64,000 bases of DNA, from contig JBAIAC010000014.1 of NCBI GenBank assembly GCA_037349315.1, positions 25,087,001-25,151,000 of the forward strand. Reading direction: 5' to 3'. The notes beneath the pieces are model-generated. The model searched no databases and was not told the origin of the DNA. It saw nothing but the letters and a program-made list of their open reading frames with translations. Of the stretch, positions 50,083 to 59,709 are shown one piece after another. The stretch's first letter is position 1, and each line of letters starts with the position of its first letter. The position numbers and the translations under genes are program-made. This DNA is from Chelydra serpentina. Lineage: Eukaryota > Chordata > Testudines > Chelydridae.

Positions 50083-50389
50083 TTGTTATGTCTACGCTAT
50101 GAACTGGGGCTGTGATTTCCCAGCTAGCATAAACATACTCACACTAACTCTCATCGAGCTAGTATGCTAAAAATAGTTATGTAGCCATGGTAGCACATCA
50201 GTGACTTGAGCTAGCAACCAGAGTATGTATACATAGGGTCCAGGTAGGTTTGTTTCTCTAGCCCGTGCTGTTGCCCACGCTACCCCAACTACACTACTAT
50301 TTTTAGCTTGCTAGTTCAATGAGAAATAGTGTGAGTATGCCTGCATGAGCGGGGAATCACACCCCTAGCTTCACGTATAGACATACCCT
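50083..50389 (+). mobile_element. Palindromic foldback DNA element
   Basis: Left TATGTCTACGCTATGAACT pairs with right TAGACATACCCTA-type terminus. The inverted arms extend inwards through CCCAGCT, CATACTCACACTA and CTAAAAATAGT motifs, so most of the element folds on itself. Non-autonomous; superfamily unknown. Confidence 0.7.
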
Positions 50390-50394
50390 ATATG

Positions 50395-53300
50395 CTGCAC
50401 CTCCAGGAGGTGCAGTATGGAACTTGTAGTCCAGACAAGGGTATAGGGTGGGTCTATGGAGGCTTTAAGCCTTTGCACCTCCTAATCCCAGCCTGTTCTA
50501 GGGAATGGAGAGGTCCCTGTGGCCTGTCTAAATAACCACAGCCTCCCAAGGTTGCCCTATGGGCCAAAGTGCCACCCCAAATCTCCATAGTATTGTGTTA
50601 CAGTTCCGCTTCCTACCTATGACAGACTGCCTACACCAGACCATATGATGGAGTGCTTGGAAAGCAACCTTATGGATGTCTTCTAGTGTCCCTGTGCCAG
50701 GACAAACTGCCCCAGGCTGCAACCAGGGCTTTTAGGACCTGTTTATGCTGCTCAAGCCCTTTTCCTTGGCATAAAGAGGCAGAAGAAAGGTGAGGATTTC
50801 ACCCTGAATATGCTACTTCCAGTAGCTGTCAACATCTTGTCATCATAAAGGAAGATATTTGTCTTTTGCTGTTGGACAACCAATTGAAATGTAAACATTC
50901 TTTATATCAGAAGAACATAATATGGCTAAATAGGGCCCTTTTCAGCTTCCATTGAAGTCAATGTGAGTTGGGAATCATTGACTTTACCGAGAGACGGATC
51001 AGCTAGTAAGTAGTAAATGCTGTTTATAGCCTAAATTTTAGACTTCAGACAGGAGAAATGATGGGTCAGTAAGTTGTACTAAAGAATGCTTAAATCAGAT
51101 ATGAAAAGCATGTAATTAAAGCAATTTAAAATGGATCTGGTAAGTGACACTTGGAAATATTTGCACTAATATAAAACCCATGCAATCCACTGAAGTCAGT
51201 AGGATTGCATGTGGTCTAAGATCCCTATACTGAAAAGCACAGAATTTGGCCATAATAATCAGAAGAAGTTTAACTAATCTAAAACTCAAAGTGCTCAATG
51301 AAGTTTTAAAATGACTAATTTTGAATTCAGGAGAAAACTCTGAATTATAAATAGAAGCTGGGAGATGAGAGATGTGATTAAGTTGGAGTCGGCTACAATA
51401 CCTGCTGATTAGTATGTAATGTGGCATCCACGACACTTAAAAACTGGGGTTCTTGAGCGTGAGGAGGCATACAGAGGGAGAAAGGACGTACAAAAAGTTA
51501 ACTTGTATAAAGAATGAAAATGCAGTGAATAGATTTGGAATGTATTTTTAACATGCATTAGAAAAATGTCTCAAGATCAGGAAAGGATAAACATCGCTAT
51601 AGTTGACTATTGTAGAATAGTTCACATCTCAGACACCAAGTTTTAAGGAGAACAAATGGGATTAATTATGAAAAAACATGGGCTACATATATGTAAAATA
51701 GTGGTATTAAATTAAAATGTAATGCATTTTTTTATTTACAAAAAAAAGAACCTTTGAATTCTGTTGCCAAAGTAATAGGGAAAACATTTTAAGTATAACT
51801 CAGAACACTTAAAATGTATTCTGAATATAATTATTCTAAACTTTTGAAGAAAATTTGCTTTGTAAAGAACAAACATATGGTTTCCTCCTTTTCTGAAAAA
51901 AAAACATAAAACCAAATTATTTTAGAGCTAAGTATAGGATCCAGCTGAACATGAAAAAACATAATTTAACTAAATGTTGTGATTATTCAGTCTGTTTGAT
52001 AGTCATGGAGAATGATTGACTGAAAAGTTATACTGTCTTTTGAACCAACATAAGCTCTAGAAGTTCCTTCCAGTATTGTTAGAGTTTTAATTTCAATTTC
52101 AACAGCATGGCATGATCAATGTAAAGTGCCTTGTAATTTTGGAATAATGTTTTCTCTGACTCACAATATAGCCTTCTGTTCCTTTTTTTTTTAATGGTAA
52201 TGTTTTTTCTAATGGAGAAATGGGATATCTGTAACTAGCTGCTTGGGGAAAATGGTAAATGTCGACTAATATTGATCGTTGTAGTTACAATGCTTAAGTC
52301 TTTCATGTATAAGCCACTGTCACAGCTGGGTGGTGGGTGACCAGAGCTAGTACTCAGACCCAGAATCTGCAGTCACAAGACAGGAATCAGCTGGATCAGA
52401 ATACCAAGAGGGCAGAGTCAGAAAAGAAACTCGGGGTCAGAACCATGAATCATATGCCAGAAAATCAAGCCAGGGGAGTGGGAGCAGGTAGCACAAAGCA
52501 CACAGCCCAGGACAGGATTGAGCCCAGTTGATCAGACAGCTTCCTGTTCCTGCTGCTGGCCTAAGGAGGGCCAGCAGGCCAAGCACCTGCTCCAGGACTC
52601 AGAGCCTGAAACTGGGGCTGGGCTTCACGGGTTCCAGGTAATCCAGCATCAGCAGGTTGCCAGATGGAGATTTGGGGTGTGGTTGCTCCTATAGACCCAT
52701 GTTTAAGACCCGTGGGTCATGATAGCCACATTGTGGTGAGGAGAAAGCAGCATGAATTGTGTCTACAGAGGCAGAATTGCTGCAGGTGTATTGGTGCTCA
52801 CCAGCAACAATTACCACATCTGTTCTCCAGATGTATTTGGTGCACCTTCCAGTTATGCCTTTCAACCACAAGCTAGTGCATATGAGTTGTGGCAATGGCC
52901 ACACCCCCTCCATAGCAAGATAAGCTTCTGGGATGCTGCGTATAGCACTGGCTGTTCTCCCTCTCCTTCTTTGAGCTCTGGGAGTGCAAATTATGGCTGC
53001 TTCCTGAGTACATTAATTTCGGGGAGAGGCTTCTCCATGTAGCACATCTGTTCAAGGCAGCCAATATTTAGCTGGATATAATGTACTGTGATCATATCTA
53101 AAAACAAAAGTAGCCACATGTTGCAGGTGCTCCCTGTTCTATTGGACTCACACGAATATATGACAATGTAGGCAAGCTTTCGAAAAGCTGATTAGACGAA
53201 TAGCTTTGAGTCTATTTTCTCAGAGCTTGCCTATTTGATCTTATAGTGACCTAACTACATTAGTATTACGTGCAGTCTTTATTTCTTTCAAGTGGTGTGA

Positions 53301-54155
53301 GGAAGAGTTAGGGTAGAATATATTATTTATTTTGTATTAGCTGGGGTATCTTGATTGATAACTGTATGTTTAAAATAAAAAAGCCAAACATGTAGTCCAA
53401 TCACACATTTTTACAAAATGAACACTAAGCATATGTTTCTCTTTAAAAATAAAACTTGTATTTAAATATATCAGTAGAATGCTTGCTTTCTGGAAGGGAA
53501 AGTTAGCACGAAGACACCTGATTATCTATAATGAATGTCTTTATGGCTTTCCATAGAGACCTGGCACAGAGTCTCTGATTTTAGTATAACAAGGTTCTGC
53601 GTACAATGTTCTCTTTAGTGGTAACTGAATCTTAATACCCGTAAACTTTAGGATCTTAAGTAACTAAAATGTTGCTGTTTCAGAAAAGTAGTGTGCAAAA
53701 CCACAAGTGACATGAAATAGTACCATTCTTTTAATGTGCTTTATTAATGTGACAGTTTAGGCAGTGAGCCATGTAATATTATCACTGCTGAGCACTACCT
53801 AGAGATTTCACAAAATGTCACATGAAATAGTAGCAGCATTTCACATTATGATTTGACTTTAGGACACCTACTGTTTTAATGATGCTTTATATTTTAGTCT
53901 GATTTGATTAAAATTATGAGAAACTGCTCATTGCTCTGAAACAGGTGATAAAATATAGTTTAAGATGTCAGATGAAACTGGAAAGAGTCAGTCTTGATGG
54001 CATGGTGGATGAAATTATTTGATCCCAAATGTTTTTAGTGGAAGATCTTTATCTGTACACTATCAAGGTAGTAAATGAAAATCTAATACATTAGAATACA
54101 GAGAATGCCAGTCTGACCCGTTCTACAGGATGGCAACCTGGAAATCATTACCAAG
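50395..54155. other. Stretch without recognised gene
   Basis: No exon or RNA gene recognised. The 52320-52640 part is GC-richer, with repeated CAG-type wording, and may be a decayed LTR. Open frames around 52664-53064 overlap on both strands without motifs. Confidence 0.35.
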
Positions 54156-54160
54156 AAGTA

Positions 54161-54348
54161 ACGGGGGAGGGATAGCTCAGTGGTTTGAGCATTGGCCTGC
54201 TAAACCCAGGGTTGTGAGTTCAATCCTTGAGGGGGCCATTTGGGGATCTGGGGCAAAAATTGGGGATTGGTCCTGCTTTGAGCAGGGGGTTGGACTAGAT
54301 GACCTACTAAGGTCCCTTCCAACCCTGATATTCTAAAAAAAAAAAAAA
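54161..54348 (+). mobile_element. tRNA-derived SINE with CR1-like 3' end (Cry-I type)
   Basis: Box A TAGCTCAGTGG (54173-54183) and box B GAGTTCAATCC (54216-54226) have the spacing of a tRNA-type pol III promoter. A tRNA-unrelated part follows, then GGTCCTGCTTTGAGCAGG and a 3' end that matches the CR1 at 37876-37962. A shared 3' tail lets the SINE use the CR1 machinery (known for tortoise SINEs). Unlike CR1, it ends in 14 adenines (54335-54348) directly after GATATTCT. Confidence 0.9.
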
Positions 54349-54515
54349 GTCAGTTTTATTTGGAAACAATGATGGGAGAACCATTAGTATCTCACTAACC
54401 AGTGGATGTACTGCATTAAAATAGAACAGAGGTGATACCTAGGTTTCTCTCTGGATAAAAAGATAAACAGATATTATACTTAAACTGCTTTATTTTGTGA
54501 GATTTGCCATCTTAA

Positions 54516-54732
54516 GCCTCCAGCCACTGATCAGCCCTCACAGAGAGAGCGCTGATCACAACACATCAGACGTGTTGTTCTAGCCAGTCCTCCAACTACC
54601 TGCTGACCAACCTGTCAGTAGCACCAGACACCCGACTGACATAGCGCACAGCAGCCTAGAACTTGTGAGCGATCCGCCAACCGCAGCCTCCTAAGTGGCT
54701 AGGATTACAGGCGCACACCACCACACCGGGCC
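54516..54732 (-). pseudogene. 7SL (SRP) RNA pseudogene, minus strand
   Basis: Read on the minus strand from 54732, the sequence begins GCCCGGTGTGGTGG, then GCGCCTGTAATCC and GGAGGCTGCGG, which is the SRP RNA Alu domain 5' end. It continues with GGATCGCT, GTGCGCTATG and GTCGGGTGTC, which belong to 7SL and are absent from Alu SINEs. The later half is diverged, with an S-domain-like AGCAGGT and finally CTGATCAGTGG (7SL: CTGATCAGTAGTGG). 7SL is the RNA of the signal recognition particle, transcribed by pol III; many amniote genomes carry processed copies. The middle of this copy is rearranged or heavily mutated and the 3' end is not clear, so it cannot be a working gene. Confidence 0.85.
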
Positions 54733-54739
54733 CAAGCCA

Positions 54740-55955
54740 CCAGCATTTTATATAAATTAAGAGAGCATGATGATGGGTCTTTTGTTCTCCCAGAGTAACA
54801 TTGAGAACTGCCAGCTGAGTGTCAACATGCTTTGTTAGCTCTGAAATATACTGCGATGAGAGAGTGTATACAGAGAAATCTTCATATATCTTAAGGTAAT
54901 AAGTAAATACTCACATAAAAGTAAAAACAGATTAATCAGAATTAGATGAAGATTGGCGGTTACAAGAAGAGCAAGACATTACACTCTAGCTCCCGTTTAA
55001 CTATAAAAACTCTCGACTTTTTGTGTGTAAATGATCTCATTGAAAGCCTTGAAAGACACAGGTGTGCAAAATAAAATCAAATTGGGTTGGACCAAACTCT
55101 TTAAACATTGAGTTGCACAGATGCAGAATATGGCCCCTTTCAGTGCTCCTGCAAACTTCTCAGAGGTCTCTTCTGGTGACCAAGAGGAAAACCAAATCCA
55201 GTTGGAATTAATCCTGCTAAAATAAGATATGCTTAAATCCAGTGCCATCATCCTGGAAACTAAACTAGAGAGAGATCAGAAACATTTAACAACCTGGAGA
55301 AAAATTATGCAAATCTTGGGTCAAACTAAGTACAGTAATACTTACCGAGCTGTCCACTAAAGCCAAGCAAATAATTCAGTGCTTAATTTGACAAAAAATG
55401 CTTCTTTTCCCAATTTGAGTTCTTTATAAATAGATTAAAAAAACTTTTCAAGTATTAGTTATTCAAAATTCCTAGCAAATGTTGTTGGACAATAATTTGC
55501 AGTATACAGATCATTAGCGCAGGGTGAAATTCACTCCTACCCAGAGATGCTCAGTCCTGTGCCAGACTACTTAGCTCCCACTTAAACCCAAATCTTGAGT
55601 AAGTGGATTTATCGTTGTTGTAACCAGGTTGCTTTCATGGCACACAGCAACATAATTATCATTGCCATAAAATATGATTGAGACCAAGAGTTTAGAAGGG
55701 TGATAAAAGGATTACACATTTACACACCTAATGAGAAAATCCAGTTTTTTATATAGGATGAAAAAATACATGAGGATATAAACCCTCATGTTTCAGGGAT
55801 AGACAAAACCAGAGCCACCTGAAACTTAGAATTTCTAGTTTGTGACAAACGTCAGTATTTTTAAAACTGGGTTTCATTCAGCATTGAACCAAAACCAATT
55901 TTTCCAAAATTCATCATGAACCAGAAATCCTGGGGAAAAAATGTTTTGGAGATAG
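54740..55955. other. AT-rich stretch without recognised gene
   Basis: No gene or element recognised. Confidence 0.35.
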
Positions 55956-55957
55956 TT

Positions 55958-56059
55958 ACTTGAGCATGGGTAAGGGTTTTTGTAGGGAAACAATGGTTCA
56001 AGGGAGAACACTAGATTTCTTTATGGGTCAACTGATGGCTCAAGGGAGTATACCAAAAC
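55958..56059 (-). repeat. Second copy of ERV-like segment
   Basis: About 102 bases matching 44111-44214 (ACTTGAGCATGGGTAAGG ... CAAGGGAGTATACCAAAA) with a 3-base deletion and a few substitutions. The orientation is the same as at 44.1 kb. No coding content. Confidence 0.75.
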
Positions 56060-56064
56060 TGGTG

Positions 56065-56935
56065 TTTGCAAAACATAATATGCTCCTGGGGTGTTAGCTG
56101 ATAATTGCAGTCCTCTGACAGGCTGCCCCAGAGCTGTGGAACCTAAAAACCTGGTGTTCCCAGCCCCAGGGCATGCCATATGGCAAGGCTCCTCAGCAGC
56201 CATCCAGGGGAGCTGGCAAGAACCAAGGCAGGTTTCTGATGGAAACTTACCTCACAGACAGGGTTCTACTACAACCCACCCTATGCTTCAGCTCAAGTTC
56301 TTCTGACTTATTTTTGTGAGGATTTTCAGGTGTGACAAATTGTCTCCTACTCCTGGGGGAAATTGCCTAGCAACTCTAGACAGAACACTAACTGCTTGGG
56401 ATTTGGAAGAAACTCCACTAGAAATAGCTTATTTTGTTCCCGAATTTGAGGTTTCTTGCACCACTCCTGAAACATCAGACACTGATACATCTCTAAAGTC
56501 AATGGAGTTATATTAGGCATGAATTCAGTCCAGTGAATTTAGTTACTGCTTACTTTGAAGTCCTGCTGCATTCTTCCTCTGAATATTTGATAGTGGATTG
56601 ACATGTTAATATTGAATACCAATTTGAGCTGAGAGTACAGCTTTTGCTTTATTAATTGATTTCAAATAACGTTGGTTACTAAGTTGGAAGTCTTTGAGAT
56701 GTTGCTGTGAATGTGTGCCACTTCCAGCTTTAACCATGCCAAAACTGGGGACTCTAGTACAATAAAATGCATGTTTGTTTTTACTCAAACTTTATTCAGT
56801 TTACAGTGATAGTCTATATAAGATAATTCATGAAGGGCGGGTTACAGTGTTTCCCTAACAGATGCTCCATATGGTTTATTTGCGTATCTCTGCTCCAAAT
56901 CTCCTTCAATTGGCAGTAGAAACCAGCTTTGATCT
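56065..56935. other. Stretch without recognised gene
   Basis: No gene or element identified. The left part may continue the ERV-like sequence before it. Confidence 0.3.
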
Positions 56936-56939
56936 TGCA

Positions 56940-57420
56940 TACACATGTTGTTGTCTGTTGGCGTCCGTTAGTCTCGAGAGACGATGGATATGCGTGTTGT
57001 GTCGACGCTGTAAAGCGAAGCTGGAGTGTCCTTTCAGGGCGCAAGCCAGGGCAAGGTGATATGGAGGAACAGCTGTTGCCCATGCAGCAGAAACCCCCTC
57101 TCCATGCAGCTGATGGATCCAAGGGAAAGACAATGTTGATACAACTTGGCACCAGTGGCGTCGCAGGAGTTGCTGGAATGACGTTGAGGACAATGTCAGA
57201 CCGCCATCGGGACTCCGACACCGGATTTGGTTTCAGGGTTGACTCCCTTAGCCTTTCCTATGAGTGGGTATTGCCACAAGGCAGCGGAGGTTTTAAATCA
57301 GAGTTTCCCTTCTCCTAGGTGGGCTGCCTTCCAAGGCTGACGAGCCCCACCTACCCGGACACATAACAGGGGTGAATTACCAGAGTCCTACTGTCCACCC
57401 CTCTTTGCAATGAAGGAGAG
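56940..57420. other. GC-richer, CpG-containing segment, unclassified
   Basis: This block contains wording (GTCTCGAGAGACGATGGAT, GGATCCAAGGGAAAG) that I recall as a widely dispersed vertebrate sequence, but I cannot name it or fix its ends. The 129-codon plus-strand frame at 56929-57318 and the overlapping minus-strand frames have no domain motif, so I do not call a gene. Confidence 0.35.
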
Positions 57421-57899
57421 AGTGTGTGTAGGCCTGACAGATGGAAGTTCTGTCACAGGGCCTGTTGCTGGAGATGGACCAGATTGGGATGTAGGTCCAT
57501 GAGGCCTGGTGAGAACCTCCATAAATGTTAGTTTAGATAAATATTACAGCGGTCAAGCGATTAAAAACATTAATCACAATTAATCATCGGATTAAAAAAA
57601 TTAATCACACTGTTAAACAATAGAATATCATTTATTTAAATATGTTTGGATGTTTTCTAACTTTTCAAATATATTGATTTAAATTGCAACACAGAATACA
57701 AAGTGTACATTGCTCACTTTATATTTTTGATTACAAGTATTTGCACTGTAAAAAAACAAAAGGAATAGTATTTTTCAATTCACCTAATTCAAGTACTGTA
57801 GTGCAATCTCTTTATCATGAAAGTTGAACTTACAAATGTAGAATTATTTACAAAAATACTGCATTAAAAATAAAAAATAAAATAAAAATTTTAGAGCCT

Positions 57900-58708
57900 G
57901 CAAGTCCACTCAGTCCTACTTCTTGTTCAGCCAATTGCTTAGACCAAAAAATTGTTTAAATTTGCAGGAGATAATGCTGCCCACTTCTTATTTACAATGT
58001 CACCTGAAAGTGAGAACAGGCATTCCCACGGCACTGTTGTAGCTGGTATTGAAAGATATTTAGATGCGGTAAAGATTCATATGCCCCTTCATGCTTCAAC
58101 TACTATTCCTGTTCCATGCATCCATGCTGTTGACGGGTTCTGCTCAATAACAATCCAAAGCAGTCTGCGTCTGACGAAGTGGGTCTTCTCCCACAAAAGC
58201 TTATGCTTCAATGTATCTGTTAGTCTATAAGGTGCTACAGGACTCTTTGTCGCTCTTGCAGATCCAGACTGACACGGCTACCCCAGAGCAGTGTGGGCCG
58301 ATGCGTGTTCATTATCTGAGTCAGATGCCACCAGAAGAAGGTTGATTTTATTTTTTGGTGGTTCGGGTTCTGTAGTTTCCACATCAGAGTGTTGCTCTCT
58401 TAAGACTTCTGAAAACATGCTCCACACCTTGTCCCGCTCAGATTTTGGAAGGCACTTCAGATTCGTAAACCTTGGGTTGAGTGCTGTAGCTTTAGAAATC
58501 TCACATTGGTACCTTCTTTGCATTTTGTCACATTTGCAGTGAAAGTGTTCTTAAAATAAACAACATGTGCTGGGTCATCATCCGATACTGCTGTAACATG
58601 AAATATATGGCAGAATGCAGATAAAACAGAGCAGGGGACATGCAATTCTCCCCCAAGAAGTTCAGTCACAAATGTAATTAACGCATTATTTTTTTTAACG
58701 AGCATCAT
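57900..58708 (-). pseudogene. hAT transposase remnant
   Basis: A hAT transposase cuts the element out and reinserts it. Minus-strand frames read FVTELLGGELHVPCSVLSA (58457-58708 frame) and, after a frame change near 58500, ATALNPRFTNLKCLPKSERD and NLLLVASDSD (58278-58523). The LNPRF motif is the conserved block that precedes the C-terminal dimerisation region in hAT transposases. Beyond the 122-bp insert (58165-58286) the C-terminal part continues to about 57900 with stops. The N-terminal BED finger and catalytic first half are absent. Only about the last third of a normal protein is present. Confidence 0.8.
58165..58286 (+). mobile_element. 122-bp retroposed unit with hammerhead-like fold, copy 1
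   Basis: AGCAGT flanks it (58159-58164 and 58287-58292). The transposase frame on the minus strand resumes across it. Fold: CTGACGA core (58171-58177), helix GTGGG/CCCAC (58179-58183 with 58190-58194), AAAA where a GAAA core would stand, mini-hairpin GC-TTAT-GC (58199-58206), then a possible 5-bp helix between 58166-58170 and 58211-58215. Relative to a canonical hammerhead there is one extra A before the helix, a changed G, and extra bases before the last helix, so activity is doubtful. Confidence 0.75.
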
Positions 58709-59414
58709 CAGCTTGGAAGCATGTCCTCTGGAATGGTAGTTGAAACATGAAGGGGCATATGAATGTTTAGTATATTTGACACTAAATACTTTGCAATGCA
58801 GGATACAAAAGTGCCATGCAAATGCCTGTTCTCACTTTCAGCTGACATTGTAAACAAGAAAAGGGCAGAATTATCTCCTGTAAATGTAAACAAACTTGTT
58901 TGTCTAAGCGATTGGCTGAACATGAAGTAGGACCGAGTGGACTTGTAGGCTCTAAAATTTTACATTGTTTTGTTTTTGAGTGCAGTTATCTGTAACAAAA
59001 AGAATCTACATTTGTTAGTTTCACTTTCATGATAAAGAGATTGCACTAGCGTACTTGTATGAGGTGAATTGAAAAATACTATTTCTTTCTTTATCATTTT
59101 TTCCGTGCAAATATTTATAATCAAAAATATACACTTTGATTTCAATTACAACACATAATACAATATATATGAAAATGTAGAAAAACATCCAAAATATTTA
59201 ATAAATTTCAATTGGTATTCTGTTGTTTGACAGTGTGATTAAAACTACAATTCACAATTATTTTTTTAACCACAATTAAGTTTTTTTACTTAATCGCGTG
59301 AGTTAACTGCGATTAATTAATAGCCCTAATAAATATCCACAGATTGGGTGCTTATCCAAATATTCTGTTCCCCTTAGACTCACAAAAATAGGACAAGAAT
59401 AATTTAAAAGAGGG

Positions 59415-59704
59415 TGTGACAGGGTTGGGGAAAACCCTGTCTTGTGTGGGGTGAGTGTGCCCACCTCTCTCAGGGAATGGGAGGGGGGGACGTATCTTAT
59501 GGCTCCCAGCCTGAGTCCATACGCTTGTCCTTGTCAACAGAGCTGAGCCTTGGATGGAGCGGGTGGCGCATGTCCTTCCTCCGTGGCAGTCAGCCCCAAC
59601 TAAACTGAGTTGCTCTCTTTTATACTGATGCACCTGGAGCATGCCCAATAAAGTGAAGGGGGTGAGACTTCCTCAGCCCAAAATCTAGGGTTAGCCCCGT
59701 CACA
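59415..59704 (-). mobile_element. Deleted LTR, relative of the 14.3-kb LTR
   Basis: Ends TGTGACAGGG and CCCCGTCACA. Minus-strand TATAAAAGA (complement near 59616-59624), with GGGCATGCTCCA upstream, matches the arrangement in 14346-15089. It is less than half as long (290 bp), so the part between TATA and the far end is deleted. Flanks (GAGGG / GGAGG) only approximate a target duplication. Confidence 0.65.
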
Positions 59705-59709
59705 GGAGG

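Larger units (their letters stand above)
57545..59328 (-). mobile_element. hAT DNA transposon with long inverted arms, 8-bp target duplication
   Basis: ATAAATAT lies on both sides (57537-57544 and 59329-59336). Ends are TACAGCGGTCAAG and, inverted, TAGGGCTATTAA. The two arms (about 57545-58133 and 58709-59328) are inverted, imperfect copies of one another, each including both non-coding terminus and transposase C-terminal coding sequence. The middle (58290-58708) is single-copy transposase sequence on the minus strand. It is interrupted by a 122-bp unit at 58165-58286. The element cannot move by itself. Confidence 0.9.

Noticed and set aside
54650..54732. Primate Alu contamination
   Set aside because: The sequence continues into 7SL-specific wording (GTGCGCTATG, GTCGGGTGTC) that Alu lacks, and the flanks are ordinary AT-rich DNA of this window.
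56929..57318. 129-codon plus-strand open frame in a GC-richer block
   Set aside because: Overlapping frames on both strands are equally open; no recognised motif. Kept only as an unclassified block.
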